NCBI GenBank assembly: GCA_019420945.1
Contig: JAHZGF010000007.1
Location: 21,183 to 78,861 of the forward strand
Direction of reading: 5' to 3'
Length of the DNA stretch: 57,679 nucleotides
Origin: Clostridiales bacterium
Lineage (GTDB): Bacteria > Bacillota > Clostridia > Oscillospirales > Oscillospiraceae
Translations under genes and position numbers: made by a program
In this document: positions 33,554-42,102 of the stretch, one piece after another
Layout of the letters: each line of letters starts with the position of its first letter
Position numbering within the stretch: the stretch's first letter is position 1
The notes under the pieces: model-generated
What the model was told of the DNA's origin: nothing
Seen by the model: only the letters and a program-made list of their open reading frames with translations
Database searches by the model: none

Positions 33554-34483
33554 TCACCTCCGATGCTCAATGGGCTGCGTCAGCTTCACGACGAATGCGA
33601 AGGACACGAACACAGCGGCAAGGCAGACAGCGATGACCATTTGACCGGGGATGGTGGCTACCAGCGTATGATACCAGTCCTTATTGATGAAGCGCACCAG
33701 CGGAATGTTGATCAGCACGAGGATTGCCATGGTGATGAACTCCTTGCGGGGGCCAAACACCAGATTTTCCAGTTCCGCATTGACCACCCTCATATCCGAC
33801 AGCTTGCAGACGATGGGCGTCAGAATGCTTGTCAGGCTTCGGTCTGTCTGACAAGCCATTACGGCATCGCACCATTCCCGCCAGACCTCATTGTCGATGG
33901 CGGCTTTCAGGTCAACGAGCGCCGCGTCCATATCCGGGTCGATGTGCTTGATGCGCATCAGAAAGCGCTGGAACACCTCCTGCACCGGAGGGTGCAGGTA
34001 ACGGACATTCTCCTCCACGGCCTGCTGAAAGTTCTCGGTACGCAGGTAGGCCGTAGTAATGACGGACAGCGCAGTTTCCAGTTCTGCTGCCACATCCTTT
34101 TTGAAGCTGCCTGCCGTGAGCTTGACATACCAAAACGGGGTCAGCATCAAACCAACAGCCAGCACCGGCACAAGGAAAGCGTTTCCTGCGGCAATGGCGA
34201 TACAGGCTCCCAATGCAAAGCAGAGCAGAGATGTAAAGCACACCATGGGGAACCTGTCTGCCCGTCCGGAGGCTGCCAAGACCGTCTGCGCCTCGGTGAT
34301 CTCACGCCGGAGGAACCCTGCCTTTTTTCGCCTGGTCGTTTCGTTGATATCGGCACGGATACTGCCGGGAGCTGCGGTCAAGCGGGAAAAAAGACTGTCG
34401 CTCAGTTCTCGCGGCGAGACATGCAGTACCATAAAAAGCCCTGCGATCATGCCGATGCAGGCAATCAGCTGGATCATAGTCAT
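33554..34483 (-). CDS. TadB-like type II secretion F-family membrane protein
   Basis: 309 residues. An N-terminal membrane helix (MIQLIACIGMIAGLFMVLHV), a second hydrophobic block (LCFALGACIAIAAGNAFLVP) and a C-terminal helix (MVIAVCLAAVFVSFAFVV) flank a T2SSF domain with LETALSVITTAYLRTENFQQ, VFQRFLMRIKHIDPDMDAAL and WCDAVMACQTDRSL. It pairs with the TadC-like product as the assembly platform. Its ATG overlaps the cpaF stop by 4 bp. Confidence 0.85.
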   Translation of the reverse strand: MTMIQLIACIGMIAGLFMVLHVSPRELSDSLFSRLTAAPGSIRADINETTRRKKAGFLRREITEAQTVLAASGRADRFPMVCFTSLLCFALGACIAIAAGNAFLVPVLAVGLMLTPFWYVKLTAGSFKKDVAAELETALSVITTAYLRTENFQQAVEENVRYLHPPVQEVFQRFLMRIKHIDPDMDAALVDLKAAIDNEVWREWCDAVMACQTDRSLTSILTPIVCKLSDMRVVNAELENLVFGPRKEFITMAILVLINIPLVRFINKDWYHTLVATIPGQMVIAVCLAAVFVSFAFVVKLTQPIEHRR

Positions 34484-35973
34484 TCATCTTCCTCCTTTCC
34501 TTGAACGAATTGCGCCAACTCTCCAAGCGGCATCCCGTTTTCGATAAAGCGGCGTCGCAGGCTTTCGGATATCTCCTCACATTTCCGGTGCTCACCCTCA
34601 ATGATGAAGCGGTTGTCCTCCAAATGGTTGTCCGTGATGTGATACTCATAGAGCTTGTGAAGTCTGCGGCTTCCGTCCGGCAGAATCTCACATTCAGAGA
34701 TGTTGGTGATGCGGCGCTGCTTATTCTCAAGCTGTCGGCAATAAACCACAATGGGATACGCCTCGGTGACATATCCCATGAGGGTATCGTCCGGGGTATC
34801 CACGGCGCGTTTGCAGAGGGACACCATGCGGCGGTAGGTACCCTCGCTGGAATTGGAGTGGATGGTGGTCAGCACCGCAATGCCCACACGAGCCGCTTCC
34901 TGCGCCGCGTTGGCCTCTGGGCCGCGCATCTCGCCCACGCAGATGATGTCCGGATTGAAGCGAAGGGCAATATCCAGCAATGCGATCTGATCGATGCGCT
35001 GGCGCTCATTCTCGCTGTCACGGGTCTGCGTGTGGACGACAGAGTTCGTCACCCGCCCGTCACGCTCCCGGATGAGCTGGAGTTCTCGAGAGCCATCTTC
35101 AATGGTAAAGATACGCTTGCGGTCCGGGATGGTGGAGAGGAGCCAGCCCGCCACGGTGGTCTTGCCGGAGGAAGTTGCTCCCGCCACGCAGATAGACACG
35201 CCATAGCGCAGGCATGCGGACAGAAAGTCCAGCATTTCCTCTGTGGCTGTGCCACTCTGCACGAAGTCCGCCTTGCTAAGATTCCTGGGATTCACGATAC
35301 GGATGGATGCGGCAACACCGGCATCCTCATCCAGCACCGGCGTTTTGATGACCGAGATACGAATATTCTTTGCCAATCGGGAGGTAATGATGGGGCTGGC
35401 ATTGTCCAGTACCTTGCCGGAGTTCTGCAGCATACGGCGGATGACATTGGCGGCGTGTTCCGGCGAATCGAAATGCTCCTCCAGCTTGGCGGTATGACCG
35501 TCCGAATACTGGATCTCAATGTCCCGCCAGGAGTTGATATCGATCTCCTCAATTCCGTCCGCGAAGATGTACTTGGTTAAAAATCCGTACTCTGCCATTT
35601 CCGTGTACAGAGCGTCCACCAGTTCAGAGGCCGTCATGCCATCCACAGCAATGCGGTTCTCCTGCAGATACCGTGCCATGCGGCGCTTCATCTGCTCTTT
35701 GGCACCCGAATTATCCTCTGTGATGAGGGTGGCGTAGGTTTCCGAGAGATAGCCCTGCACCTGACTGAGCGCATCCGCAAAGGTGACGCCTTTCTCCTGC
35801 GGGGCAAAGAAGAGTTCGCTTGCACGTGGTGCAGTTGCAGTTTCCGCGAAAAGTGACCTTCCGGTGCGCTCCTCAAAGGAGATGTCATGCACCTCTGCCT
35901 GTTCCGGCTTTCTCTCCGGTTCTGCGGAGGCGGCCGGGGTAAACAGGGAGTTGCTTCGTCTTTCACCAAGCAA
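34480..35973 (-). CDS. CpaF/TadA-type pilus assembly ATPase
   Basis: 497 residues from TTG 35973, after GGAGG. Secretion-ATPase motifs in order: Walker A VAGATSSGKTTVAG (263-276), Asp box IEDGSREL (291-298), Walker B PDIICVGEMRG (341-351), and His box LTTIHSNSSEGTYRRM (about 371-386). An N-terminal part (DINSWRDIEIQYSDG) is typical of CpaF. The enzyme drives extension, and in Tad systems also retraction, of the pilus. It is clearly distinct from the VirB4 ATPase of the same element. Confidence 0.94.
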   Translation of the reverse strand: MLGERRSNSLFTPAASAEPERKPEQAEVHDISFEERTGRSLFAETATAPRASELFFAPQEKGVTFADALSQVQGYLSETYATLITEDNSGAKEQMKRRMARYLQENRIAVDGMTASELVDALYTEMAEYGFLTKYIFADGIEEIDINSWRDIEIQYSDGHTAKLEEHFDSPEHAANVIRRMLQNSGKVLDNASPIITSRLAKNIRISVIKTPVLDEDAGVAASIRIVNPRNLSKADFVQSGTATEEMLDFLSACLRYGVSICVAGATSSGKTTVAGWLLSTIPDRKRIFTIEDGSRELQLIRERDGRVTNSVVHTQTRDSENERQRIDQIALLDIALRFNPDIICVGEMRGPEANAAQEAARVGIAVLTTIHSNSSEGTYRRMVSLCKRAVDTPDDTLMGYVTEAYPIVVYCRQLENKQRRITNISECEILPDGSRRLHKLYEYHITDNHLEDNRFIIEGEHRKCEEISESLRRRFIENGMPLGELAQFVQGKEEDE

Positions 35974-36780
35974 TCAGAACACCTCCTCACAGATTCGATC
36001 GATCTCCTTGCGGAATGCGCGGCTGTCCTTCATGGAGAGGTCTGCCAGCAGCTCACCGGCCAAATACTGCTCCTCCAGCTCCTGCGAATACGGCAGCCGG
36101 AAGACTACGCTGCCCAGCACCTGACCGATGCGGTCTGCCGCCTGAAAGGGCTTGATGTTGGATGCTACCCGGTACTGCTTGTCTTTGTCCCATTTCAGTT
36201 CTCCCAGAAGCGGAAGCTGGCTGGAGAGATATCCGACCGATTTCAGGTCGCAGCTTGCAAGCTGCAGAACGCTGTCCGCTTCCATCAGCGCCACAGCGGA
36301 GAGAATGTCGTTTGCGATGTAGCTGGAGCAATCAATGACCACATAGGGCACAATCTCGCGGAGGCCGCGGATGAGCTCCTCCGCCTGCTGCTTGGTGCAG
36401 GGCGCATAGGTGTACTCGTTTTCTTTCTTACGAAGGCCAAGCATCGTCAGGTGCGGCAGACGTTTTAGGGTAGTCAGATTGTGTTTGATGAGATTTACGG
36501 AGATGTGCTGAGCGGCAAAGATACTGCCGAGGGATTTATCGACCTCCAATTCCGAGGGAGGGCAAATGCAGGGCATCATAGGTGCGGTCATATCACAGAG
36601 GAGCAGCACCGTATTTTTCTTCTGGGCTGCCAAATGCTTTGCGATTTTGACTGCTGTTACCGTCTTGCCGCAGCCGGGACTGCCCCAAACGGCGAGGATG
36701 CCGCCTCCGGACTCCTCCATCGGCTCCAGCTCCTCCGGCTCCGTATTGCGGCGAAAGAGGCTGCCTTTCAGGAAATTCAT
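35974..36780 (-). CDS. CpaE/TadZ-like ParA-type ATPase
   Basis: 268 residues. Walker A WGSPGCGKTVTAVKIAKHLA (about 32-51) lacks the second 'signature' lysine of true ParA (GSPGCGKT). A VLLLCDMTAP segment and VVIDCSSYI follow as the Walker A'/B regions. TadZ/CpaE proteins localise the pilus machine at the cell pole. Its ATGA overlaps the CpaB stop and the cpaF TTG start follows its stop, so the three are translationally coupled. Confidence 0.85.
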   Translation of the reverse strand: MNFLKGSLFRRNTEPEELEPMEESGGGILAVWGSPGCGKTVTAVKIAKHLAAQKKNTVLLLCDMTAPMMPCICPPSELEVDKSLGSIFAAQHISVNLIKHNLTTLKRLPHLTMLGLRKKENEYTYAPCTKQQAEELIRGLREIVPYVVIDCSSYIANDILSAVALMEADSVLQLASCDLKSVGYLSSQLPLLGELKWDKDKQYRVASNIKPFQAADRIGQVLGSVVFRLPYSQELEEQYLAGELLADLSMKDSRAFRKEIDRICEEVF

Positions 36781-37595
36781 TCGGTGGCCTCACTTTCCGC
36801 GGAAGGCTCCGCGCCCTCGCTTTCCTTAGATTCCGTACCCTCTGCGGTTTCGCCACTGTTCTCCGGCTCCGGTTCTGCGTACAGCTCCTCAATCAGGGCA
36901 TCCTGCGCCGCAATGAACTTAGCGGCGTTTTCGGGCGTTCCTCGATACACAAGCGCCAGATGCAGCTCACTATCCTGTTCCAGCTCCGCCAGTACCTTAG
37001 CCTGCTCAGTGGTCACCAGCAGTGTCACGGTGGAGGGCAGTTCCTTTTCATCCACCACTTCACCGGTGTTGGCATCGTATCCGGAGGAGGCGGTCACCGA
37101 GATGACCTCCACATACTGCAGCTCCGGAGGAATGGCTGTTTCGCCCTTGCCCTGATAGTCCGCCACGATGACCGTGACGATATCGCCGCTTTCCAGCTTG
37201 CCGGAAAGGCCGACCGCAAAGCTCTTAATGGTAACAGAGATTGCCTGCTTTGTGCCGTCCAGATTATAGAGATAGGCATTCTCTGCCGCAGGAACAGCTG
37301 AAAGCTTGCTGGAAAGAATGTAATCTCCGGCCGCCAGGCCCGCAGTCGCATACTTGCCGACGACCTCTTTCTTGTCTGTCATAAGGTTCTGCGGCAAATT
37401 ATAGGCACCGACCTCTACTGTCTGGACCATCTCTGCGGTGATCTCGTCACCTTCCTTGATGTCCTTCGTCACACGGACGATCTCCGTTTTCTCACTGGCG
37501 CTGCGGCTGAACAGCGGCGTAACACCGAAGCAGATGATCAGCGCCAGCAGGATACACAGCACACCGATGACGGTGCGATTGCGAAAAATCTTCAA
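36777..37595 (-). CDS. CpaB/RcpC-like SAF-domain pilus assembly protein
   Basis: 272 residues from TTG 37595, 7 bp after AAGGAGG; the longer frame upstream overlaps the peptidase gene and has no similarity. An N-terminal membrane helix (VIGVLCILLALIICFGVTPL) is followed by a SAF domain (IVRVTKDIKEGDEITAEMVQ to GKYATAGLAAGDYILSSKLS) and an RcpC-like part. The last 40 residues are Glu/Ser-rich and probably disordered. In Tad systems this protein acts at the cell envelope around the pilus. Confidence 0.88.
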   Translation of the reverse strand: MKIFRNRTVIGVLCILLALIICFGVTPLFSRSASEKTEIVRVTKDIKEGDEITAEMVQTVEVGAYNLPQNLMTDKKEVVGKYATAGLAAGDYILSSKLSAVPAAENAYLYNLDGTKQAISVTIKSFAVGLSGKLESGDIVTVIVADYQGKGETAIPPELQYVEVISVTASSGYDANTGEVVDEKELPSTVTLLVTTEQAKVLAELEQDSELHLALVYRGTPENAAKFIAAQDALIEELYAEPEPENSGETAEGTESKESEGAEPSAESEATE

Positions 37596-37608
37596 ATCGT
37601 TTTCCTCC

Positions 37609-38013
37609 TTATAGAAAATATGCGGGAATAAAAGCCACTGCGAAATATGGCACCAGCGGCTGCTTCTTTGCCGCACTCTGCCGCAGTGCCGGGAATGCAC
37701 GCATGACAAGGAATGCCAGCAGGAGCGCGACGGACATAAATAAGAATCCCGTGAGTACCCGTCCAACTCCCAACACAAAGCCTACCGCCGCAGCTAACCG
37801 CCAATCCCCGCCGCCCATCAGGCCAAAGCCTGCACAGAGGTAGAACGGAAGCATTGCCAGCAATGCCCCCAAAAGGGAGGCGGGGCTGATGGTGATCAGC
37901 CCCGCCAAAGCAATGACGATGCAGACGATGTTGCTGACGGTCCGGGTCCTCAGGTCATCCACTGCGGCATAAATGAGACAACCGCAGAAGAGGATCGCCT
38001 GCGCCCAGTGCAT
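37609..38013 (-). CDS. A24-family prepilin peptidase (TadV/CpaA type)
   Basis: 134 residues with about four membrane helices. The two catalytic aspartates of the family are visible: D19-D20 in AAVDDLRTRTVSN and the Asp of GLMGGGDWRLAAAVG (a variant of the GxGD motif). It lacks the N-terminal methylase part of large PilD enzymes, as in other Tad peptidases. It would cleave the three GEG-containing prepilins of this operon. It begins where the Flp-like pilin gene ends (shared base 38013). Confidence 0.9.
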   Translation of the reverse strand: MHWAQAILFCGCLIYAAVDDLRTRTVSNIVCIVIALAGLITISPASLLGALLAMLPFYLCAGFGLMGGGDWRLAAAVGFVLGVGRVLTGFLFMSVALLLAFLVMRAFPALRQSAAKKQPLVPYFAVAFIPAYFL

Positions 38014-38288
38014 CAGCCATTGTAGCTGAACATTTCCGTGATCTTCTGGGTTACCGTAGGCATTACCGTGTCGTTCAGGATGGCATAGAGGCCAGCCAGT
38101 ACCAGTGCACCCAGCACAACGGCGATCAGCACCTTGACGGCAGTGTCGATGTAGCCCTCACCGGCATTGCCGCAGACGGCACGGCGGTTGAAGGCATGCA
38201 CAGCGGACATGGAATTGGCCGCAGCGGTCTTGACACGGGTGACAGTGGACTTGGCGGTATGGGTGATCTTCTTGATAAACTTCTTCAT
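38013..38288 (-). CDS. Flp-like major pilin (DUF6133 type)
   Basis: 91 residues from ATG 38288 after AGGAGG. A basic leader of about 40 residues ends at CGNAG/EGYIDTA, the prepilin site, followed by one membrane helix, VKVLIAVVLGALVLAGLYAI, and a short tail (TVMPTVTQKITEMFSYNG). Length, single helix and first place in the Tad operon fit the Flp pilin. The leader is longer than in most Flp pilins. The family is catalogued as DUF6133. Confidence 0.85.
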   Translation of the reverse strand: MKKFIKKITHTAKSTVTRVKTAAANSMSAVHAFNRRAVCGNAGEGYIDTAVKVLIAVVLGALVLAGLYAILNDTVMPTVTQKITEMFSYNG

Positions 38289-38409
38289 GAAATATTCCTC
38301 CTGTAAATTCAAAAGTTTTTTGTTGGTGAGTTCGATCATTTGCGTGTCAGAGGAGGCCCACGGCCCCGCGCAGACGGCAAAAATGCCGGGCGGTCATCTC
38401 CCATCCGGC

Positions 38410-38961
38410 TCACAAGGTCATATTGATGCATGGGTCCTGCTTCTGCTCGAACCGGATCGGCTGGAAGCCTACTCGGTCACAGTAGTAAAATTCGCTGCCG
38501 GAATCGTCGTACAGCTCCACCACATCCGACAGCGCCATTCGGTAGCCCTGATAGCCGGGAGGCGGAGCATCCCGGCAGATGGTATAGATCCGCTCCAGAT
38601 CGCTGGTACCGAGATCGCCATCGAACACGAGCGTGTAATTTTCGGCATCCGGCTCTCCGAACTTCCGTACCTGATCCTCGTACCCGATGAATCGCATTGC
38701 CACGTCTACATCCTTTTTGAGCTGCCAGATGCGGCAGCCCTTTCGAGACTGCGCCAGTTCTTCGCCGGTCACCTCGCCGGATACGAGACGGTCAAAGATC
38801 CCGTCCTCCCAACGGGGCGTCAGATTCATGCGGCTCAGATATTGGTTGAGCTCGTCCGTGCGGAACATTTCATCCACCACGGCGGTATCCGCCTTCACAT
38901 AGCCCACAGGATTGCCGTAAAAGATGAGCCGATTTCGGTTATCCACGGTGAATCGCACCAA
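38410..38961 (-). CDS. YodL-domain-like ICE accessory protein
   Basis: 183 residues, soluble. The C-terminal half matches YodL-like domains found in ICE polyvalent proteins: CRIWQLKKDVDVAMRFIGYE, YTLVFDGDLGTSDLERIYTI, YQGYRMALSDVVELYDD and YYCDRVGFQPI. Molecular function is not known for the family. It lies between the SpoVG-like gene (30 bp) and the Tad operon; the 70 bp before the pilin gene contain only short GC-rich sequence. Confidence 0.75.
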   Translation of the reverse strand: MVRFTVDNRNRLIFYGNPVGYVKADTAVVDEMFRTDELNQYLSRMNLTPRWEDGIFDRLVSGEVTGEELAQSRKGCRIWQLKKDVDVAMRFIGYEDQVRKFGEPDAENYTLVFDGDLGTSDLERIYTICRDAPPPGYQGYRMALSDVVELYDDSGSEFYYCDRVGFQPIRFEQKQDPCINMTL

Positions 38962-38991
38962 GTTCCGTCACCTCCTTTCGCACCGTGGCGC

Positions 38992-39354
38992 TTACATCTG
39001 CTGTTCCATGCCTTGAGCGGGTACGTCCTCGCTCTGCTCCATGCGTTCCTGCAGCCTCTGCTCGTAAGCATCGTTGACCGCATCCACCAGCGCAGTCCTT
39101 GCCTCGGCGGTGACGGCATGGAAGGTGTCGTTATACACCGTCTCGCCGTTTTTCTTGTAGGACTCCTGGGGCATGGAGATGAAGCGCCCCTTGTCCGTCT
39201 CAATGACACGGAGGCCGTGGACGGCAAATGCGCCGGCGATGGTAACGCTGGCATAGGCTTTGGTTTTGTAGTCGTCGTCCACCATACGGTCGATCCTCGC
39301 CTCGACCTGGGGCGCAGGGGCTTCCTGCTGCTTTTTCTTCTGCGTTGCTGCCAT
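38992..39354 (-). CDS. SpoVG-family protein
   Basis: 120 residues. The centre, SVTIAGAFAVHGLRVIETDK, GRFISMPQESYKKNGETVYN and DTFHAVTAEARTALVDAV, is the SpoVG fold; family proteins bind DNA or RNA. The N- and C-terminal tails (Gln/Lys-rich and Gln/Met-rich) are element-specific extensions. ICEs and phages often carry such copies, different from the chromosomal sporulation gene, so no sporulation role should be assumed. Confidence 0.85.
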   Translation of the reverse strand: MAATQKKKQQEAPAPQVEARIDRMVDDDYKTKAYASVTIAGAFAVHGLRVIETDKGRFISMPQESYKKNGETVYNDTFHAVTAEARTALVDAVNDAYEQRLQERMEQSEDVPAQGMEQQM

Positions 39355-39373
39355 AGATTTTTTCTCCTTCCTG

Positions 39374-40102
39374 TTACATAGATTGATTGTTCATACCGGG
39401 GGATTCGGCGGCTTCTTCCTGCTGAAACTGCGACAAACTCTCTTTGGCCCAATCGGGCAGGAATTTCTCATCCAGCACGCCGACAAACTCATCCCGGTTC
39501 CACCTGGTCATTTCACCGTCACTCAGACAAGTGCAGCGCACCGAGCGCCCAATAGCGTGGGGACTGCATCCGAAGCCGTCGTGGGCATACCACAGCTGGT
39601 TTTCCTGACTCCAGCAGGACTCTTTCAGCGTATCGGGGCTGAGTACCAGCACCTTACCGATGTAATCCTGCTCGGCACGGTCACCGACGCAATGCTCGGG
39701 GCCAAACAGCCCCAGCTTTTGATACGCTTCCCGATAGAGGTCTACGAAGCCATCCAGTATGGCGGGGTGACTTCGGACGGTAATCTCGGCATTGTGCCGC
39801 TCGTCCTGCGGAATATATCGTCGCGCCGCCCACTGCTTGTTTGCTCTGCTGAAACGCCCGTCCCAGGAAAGTTCCTGCAGCGTGGTGGCCAGTACCCATT
39901 CCGTGCGCTTGTAGCCATATTCCGCAAGCACAGGTTCAAGACAGTCCTTCTTCAGATTCATCCCATTGAAGTTCTGACGGATCGTCTCCTCGATGGCATT
40001 CCGGCAGGCAACATTGGCGTGGTAACTCTCGCGCCACATGGGAAGCTGATTTCTTATTCTGGCCTCCTGTGCCGAGTAGGGATAGAGATAGGTTTCGTTC
40101 AT
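39374..40102 (-). CDS. DUF3849-domain ICE protein
   Basis: 242 residues from ATG 40102 (MNETYLYPYSAQEARIRNQL), after GGAAGAA. The N-terminal block, with LPMWRESYHANVACRNAIEE and TIRQNFNGMNLKKDC, is the DUF3849 pattern of ICE and phage polyvalent proteins. The C-terminal two thirds (VLATTLQELSWDGRFSRANK, DEFVGVLDEKFLPDWAKESL) also resemble proteins of this group. Function is unknown; it belongs to the accessory block next to SpoVG- and YodL-like genes. Confidence 0.8.
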   Translation of the reverse strand: MNETYLYPYSAQEARIRNQLPMWRESYHANVACRNAIEETIRQNFNGMNLKKDCLEPVLAEYGYKRTEWVLATTLQELSWDGRFSRANKQWAARRYIPQDERHNAEITVRSHPAILDGFVDLYREAYQKLGLFGPEHCVGDRAEQDYIGKVLVLSPDTLKESCWSQENQLWYAHDGFGCSPHAIGRSVRCTCLSDGEMTRWNRDEFVGVLDEKFLPDWAKESLSQFQQEEAAESPGMNNQSM

Positions 40103-40131
40103 TTCACTTTTCTTCCTTCTGTTTTTTCGTA

Positions 40132-40650
40132 TCACTTATCGTAAATGACATCGTCCTCCATCAGCGCATCCTCCAACGCAGACAGGCAGCAGCCACTCTG
40201 ATGCAGGGCGAACAGGAGCTCAGGCGGCACATCGGAGAGGTCGTGGGCATAGTCCGCTTCCACTACGGTAAGCTCGTGCGTGTCCTCGTCCACATAGCAG
40301 TCCAGCTTGGCATCGCCGGCCAAACCAGCATCCTGCCGCGCCCAATCGGGAACGACCACAGCGGGGCGGCTCAGCTCGGTGATTGGCCTATCCCGGTACG
40401 CACATTCTTCGCTGCAATTTGTGCAGTCGCCACAGGTGAGACGGAGCAAGGTCATAAGCTCGGCAGCTCGCCCAGTCAGCGACTGTACTGTGCTGAGGAG
40501 CTCCTTCGCTGTCATCCTGCCACTGGTCACAATGACTGCGCCCGTGGCCGCTGTGAGCTCCAGCCTTTCCGCATTCTGGAGCTTGGCCAGCTTCAGAACG
40601 GCATTGGAAATGCTGATATCGTTCTTCGTGGGGTATTTCATAAAATTCAT
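40132..40650 (-). CDS. Uncharacterised Cys-rich ICE protein
   Basis: 172 residues from ATG 40650, after AAAGGAGGG. A central cysteine cluster, LTCGDCTNCSEECAYRD, could bind zinc or an iron-sulphur centre. An N-terminal part resembles AbrB-like strands (ERLELTAATGAVIVTSGRMT), followed by a helix TAKELLSTVQSLTGRAAELM. The end is acidic. I do not recognise the family. It lies between the DUF3849 and the adenine methylase genes, in the accessory operon. Confidence 0.72.
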   Translation of the reverse strand: MNFMKYPTKNDISISNAVLKLAKLQNAERLELTAATGAVIVTSGRMTAKELLSTVQSLTGRAAELMTLLRLTCGDCTNCSEECAYRDRPITELSRPAVVVPDWARQDAGLAGDAKLDCYVDEDTHELTVVEADYAHDLSDVPPELLFALHQSGCCLSALEDALMEDDVIYDK

Positions 40651-40663
40651 GGGGGACCCTCCT

Positions 40664-41626
40664 TTAATTTGTCGTTTTGATCGGTCTTTCCGGCTCATGG
40701 ATCAGTTCATACCGGGCCTCGCTGCCGCAGTTCAGCAGGCTCTCCAAACTGAGCTGCCAGCAGGCTTTGCGGGGGTCGTAGTTGGTGATGATGACTTCCT
40801 CATATTCACTGCCCGCTGTCTGGGACATACTGTTGGGGCGCACAACGCGGAAAATATAGAACTCATGATACAGCTCGCAAATGTACGGGCAGTAGTTGTA
40901 GGACACCATGACATACCCCTGACAGTTCAGAAGCGTATCATGGAGCCGCTGGTGATTTTCCTTTGGGAAGGCTACCTCATAGCATTCGGCCTCAAAATAC
41001 GGCGGGTCGCAATAGATCCATGCATCGCCCCGGTCATACTGGCGGATGACATCCTCAAAGTCCTTGTTCTCCACAATGACATTCGCCAGTCTGCGAGAGC
41101 ACTCCCAAATCAGGTGGAAGAAGCGGCGGATGTCGCATGGCTTACCGCCGAATGATTTGGAGCTGCCACTGAAGCTGTACCGAACCAGCTTGAAGAAATC
41201 TGCAGCACGGCGGACATCTCCGCGGGGAGCACGCTCCAGCAGAAGAGTGCAGATAGCTTCGGCCTCGGGCGGCTTGAGCAGGATCTCAGTCAGTTCCATT
41301 TCCTCTTGCAGATAGTCATCCGTGATCTCGCCCTTGGAGAGAAACTTGTACAGGACATTGAAATCATCCCGCGTGTTCAGAGGCAGGAAGCCCAATTCCG
41401 CCAGCAGCGCTAAGGGGCGGTTTTTAACACAGCAGAAGAGATTCGTAAGATTGCTGTTGAAATCGTTGTAGACTTCCATGCAGCCCGGCTGGATGGGACG
41501 GCTCATGGTCACCGTGCCGCTGCCACCGAAGACATCGATGAACCGGGTGTAGTGATCCGGCGCCATCTTGTTTATGATCCACAGCAGCTTGCCCTTGCCG
41601 CCCACCCAGGGAATAAAGCTGTTCAA
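40664..41626 (-). CDS. N6-adenine DNA methyltransferase (Dam/D12 class)
   Basis: 320 residues from TTG 41626, overlapping the previous stop (TTGA). Motif I is the N-terminal FIPWVGGKGKLLWIINKM, with DVFGGSGTVTMSRP for SAM binding. Motif IV is DAWIYCDPPYFE, the catalytic DPPY. A target recognition part lies between (about 90-185). The enzyme methylates adenine in a short recognition sequence that cannot be read here. No restriction endonuclease is adjacent, so it is a solitary methylase, probably protecting the element from host restriction or regulating it. Confidence 0.92.
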   Translation of the reverse strand: MNSFIPWVGGKGKLLWIINKMAPDHYTRFIDVFGGSGTVTMSRPIQPGCMEVYNDFNSNLTNLFCCVKNRPLALLAELGFLPLNTRDDFNVLYKFLSKGEITDDYLQEEMELTEILLKPPEAEAICTLLLERAPRGDVRRAADFFKLVRYSFSGSSKSFGGKPCDIRRFFHLIWECSRRLANVIVENKDFEDVIRQYDRGDAWIYCDPPYFEAECYEVAFPKENHQRLHDTLLNCQGYVMVSYNYCPYICELYHEFYIFRVVRPNSMSQTAGSEYEEVIITNYDPRKACWQLSLESLLNCGSEARYELIHEPERPIKTTN

Positions 41627-41961
41627 GGGGCGTCACCCCCATCCAACGGGAGAGAAAGCTGACCGGTATCCACATAGTCCGGCAAAGCGCTGGACAGACC
41701 ACGCTCTGCAAATGCGATCTTCTTGATCCGACTGCGGAGCTGCCGGATGGTGCGCTCCAGCTCCTCGGCGGTGGCGGCGTAATAGTAGCCGCCCTCAAAG
41801 CTGCAAATGGGAATGCCGTCACCGCGCAGGGCGTTGATCTCCCGGCGCAGCTCAGAACCACGCATTTGGAAGCTGCACTCCAACTCCCGGCTGGTGACGG
41901 CATTTGCTTCACCCTTGTGGTAAAGCGAAAGATATTCCGCAAGGGCTTCGTTGATTGCCAC
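41623..41961 (-). CDS. Small winged-helix-like ICE protein
   Basis: 112 residues from GTG 41961 after AAGGAGG. The sequence EYLSLYHKGEANAVTSRELE, SELRREINALRGDGIPICS and YYYAATAEELERTI has the form of a winged HTH that recognises DNA, with helix-helix-wing order. It precedes and overlaps the adenine methylase gene by 4 bp, starting a new operon after the terminator at 42012-42057. It may control the methylase or help replication of the element. Confidence 0.75.
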   Translation of the reverse strand: MAINEALAEYLSLYHKGEANAVTSRELECSFQMRGSELRREINALRGDGIPICSFEGGYYYAATAEELERTIRQLRSRIKKIAFAERGLSSALPDYVDTGQLSLPLDGGDAP

Positions 41962-42011
41962 AGTTCCTCCTTTCCGGAGCCGTTATCCCGGAATAGGAGA
42001 CAAAAAGAGCG

Positions 42012-42057
42012 CAAAAAAGAAGGGGCCGCTTTTCCCCATCCGGGAAAACGGCCCCTT
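42012..42057 (-). terminator. Terminator of the anti-restriction operon
   Basis: AAGGGGCCG-C-TTTTCCC (from 42020) pairs with GGGAAAA-CGGCCCCTT (to 42057); on the minus strand a T run follows. It separates the ArdA-like operon (48.5-42.1 kb) from the methylase operon. Confidence 0.88.
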
Positions 42058-42102
42058 GTTGTATTTTCTATCTGCTGGCTTGGCAGGATAGAATCATGTC
42101 AG

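Noticed and set aside
35974..36780. ParA-type plasmid partition ATPase
   Set aside because: No ParB partner; it lies between CpaB and CpaF and has a non-ParA Walker A, so CpaE/TadZ fits better.
38992..39354. Chromosomal sporulation spoVG
   Set aside because: It sits inside the ICE accessory block and has unusual tails; treated as an element-borne family member.
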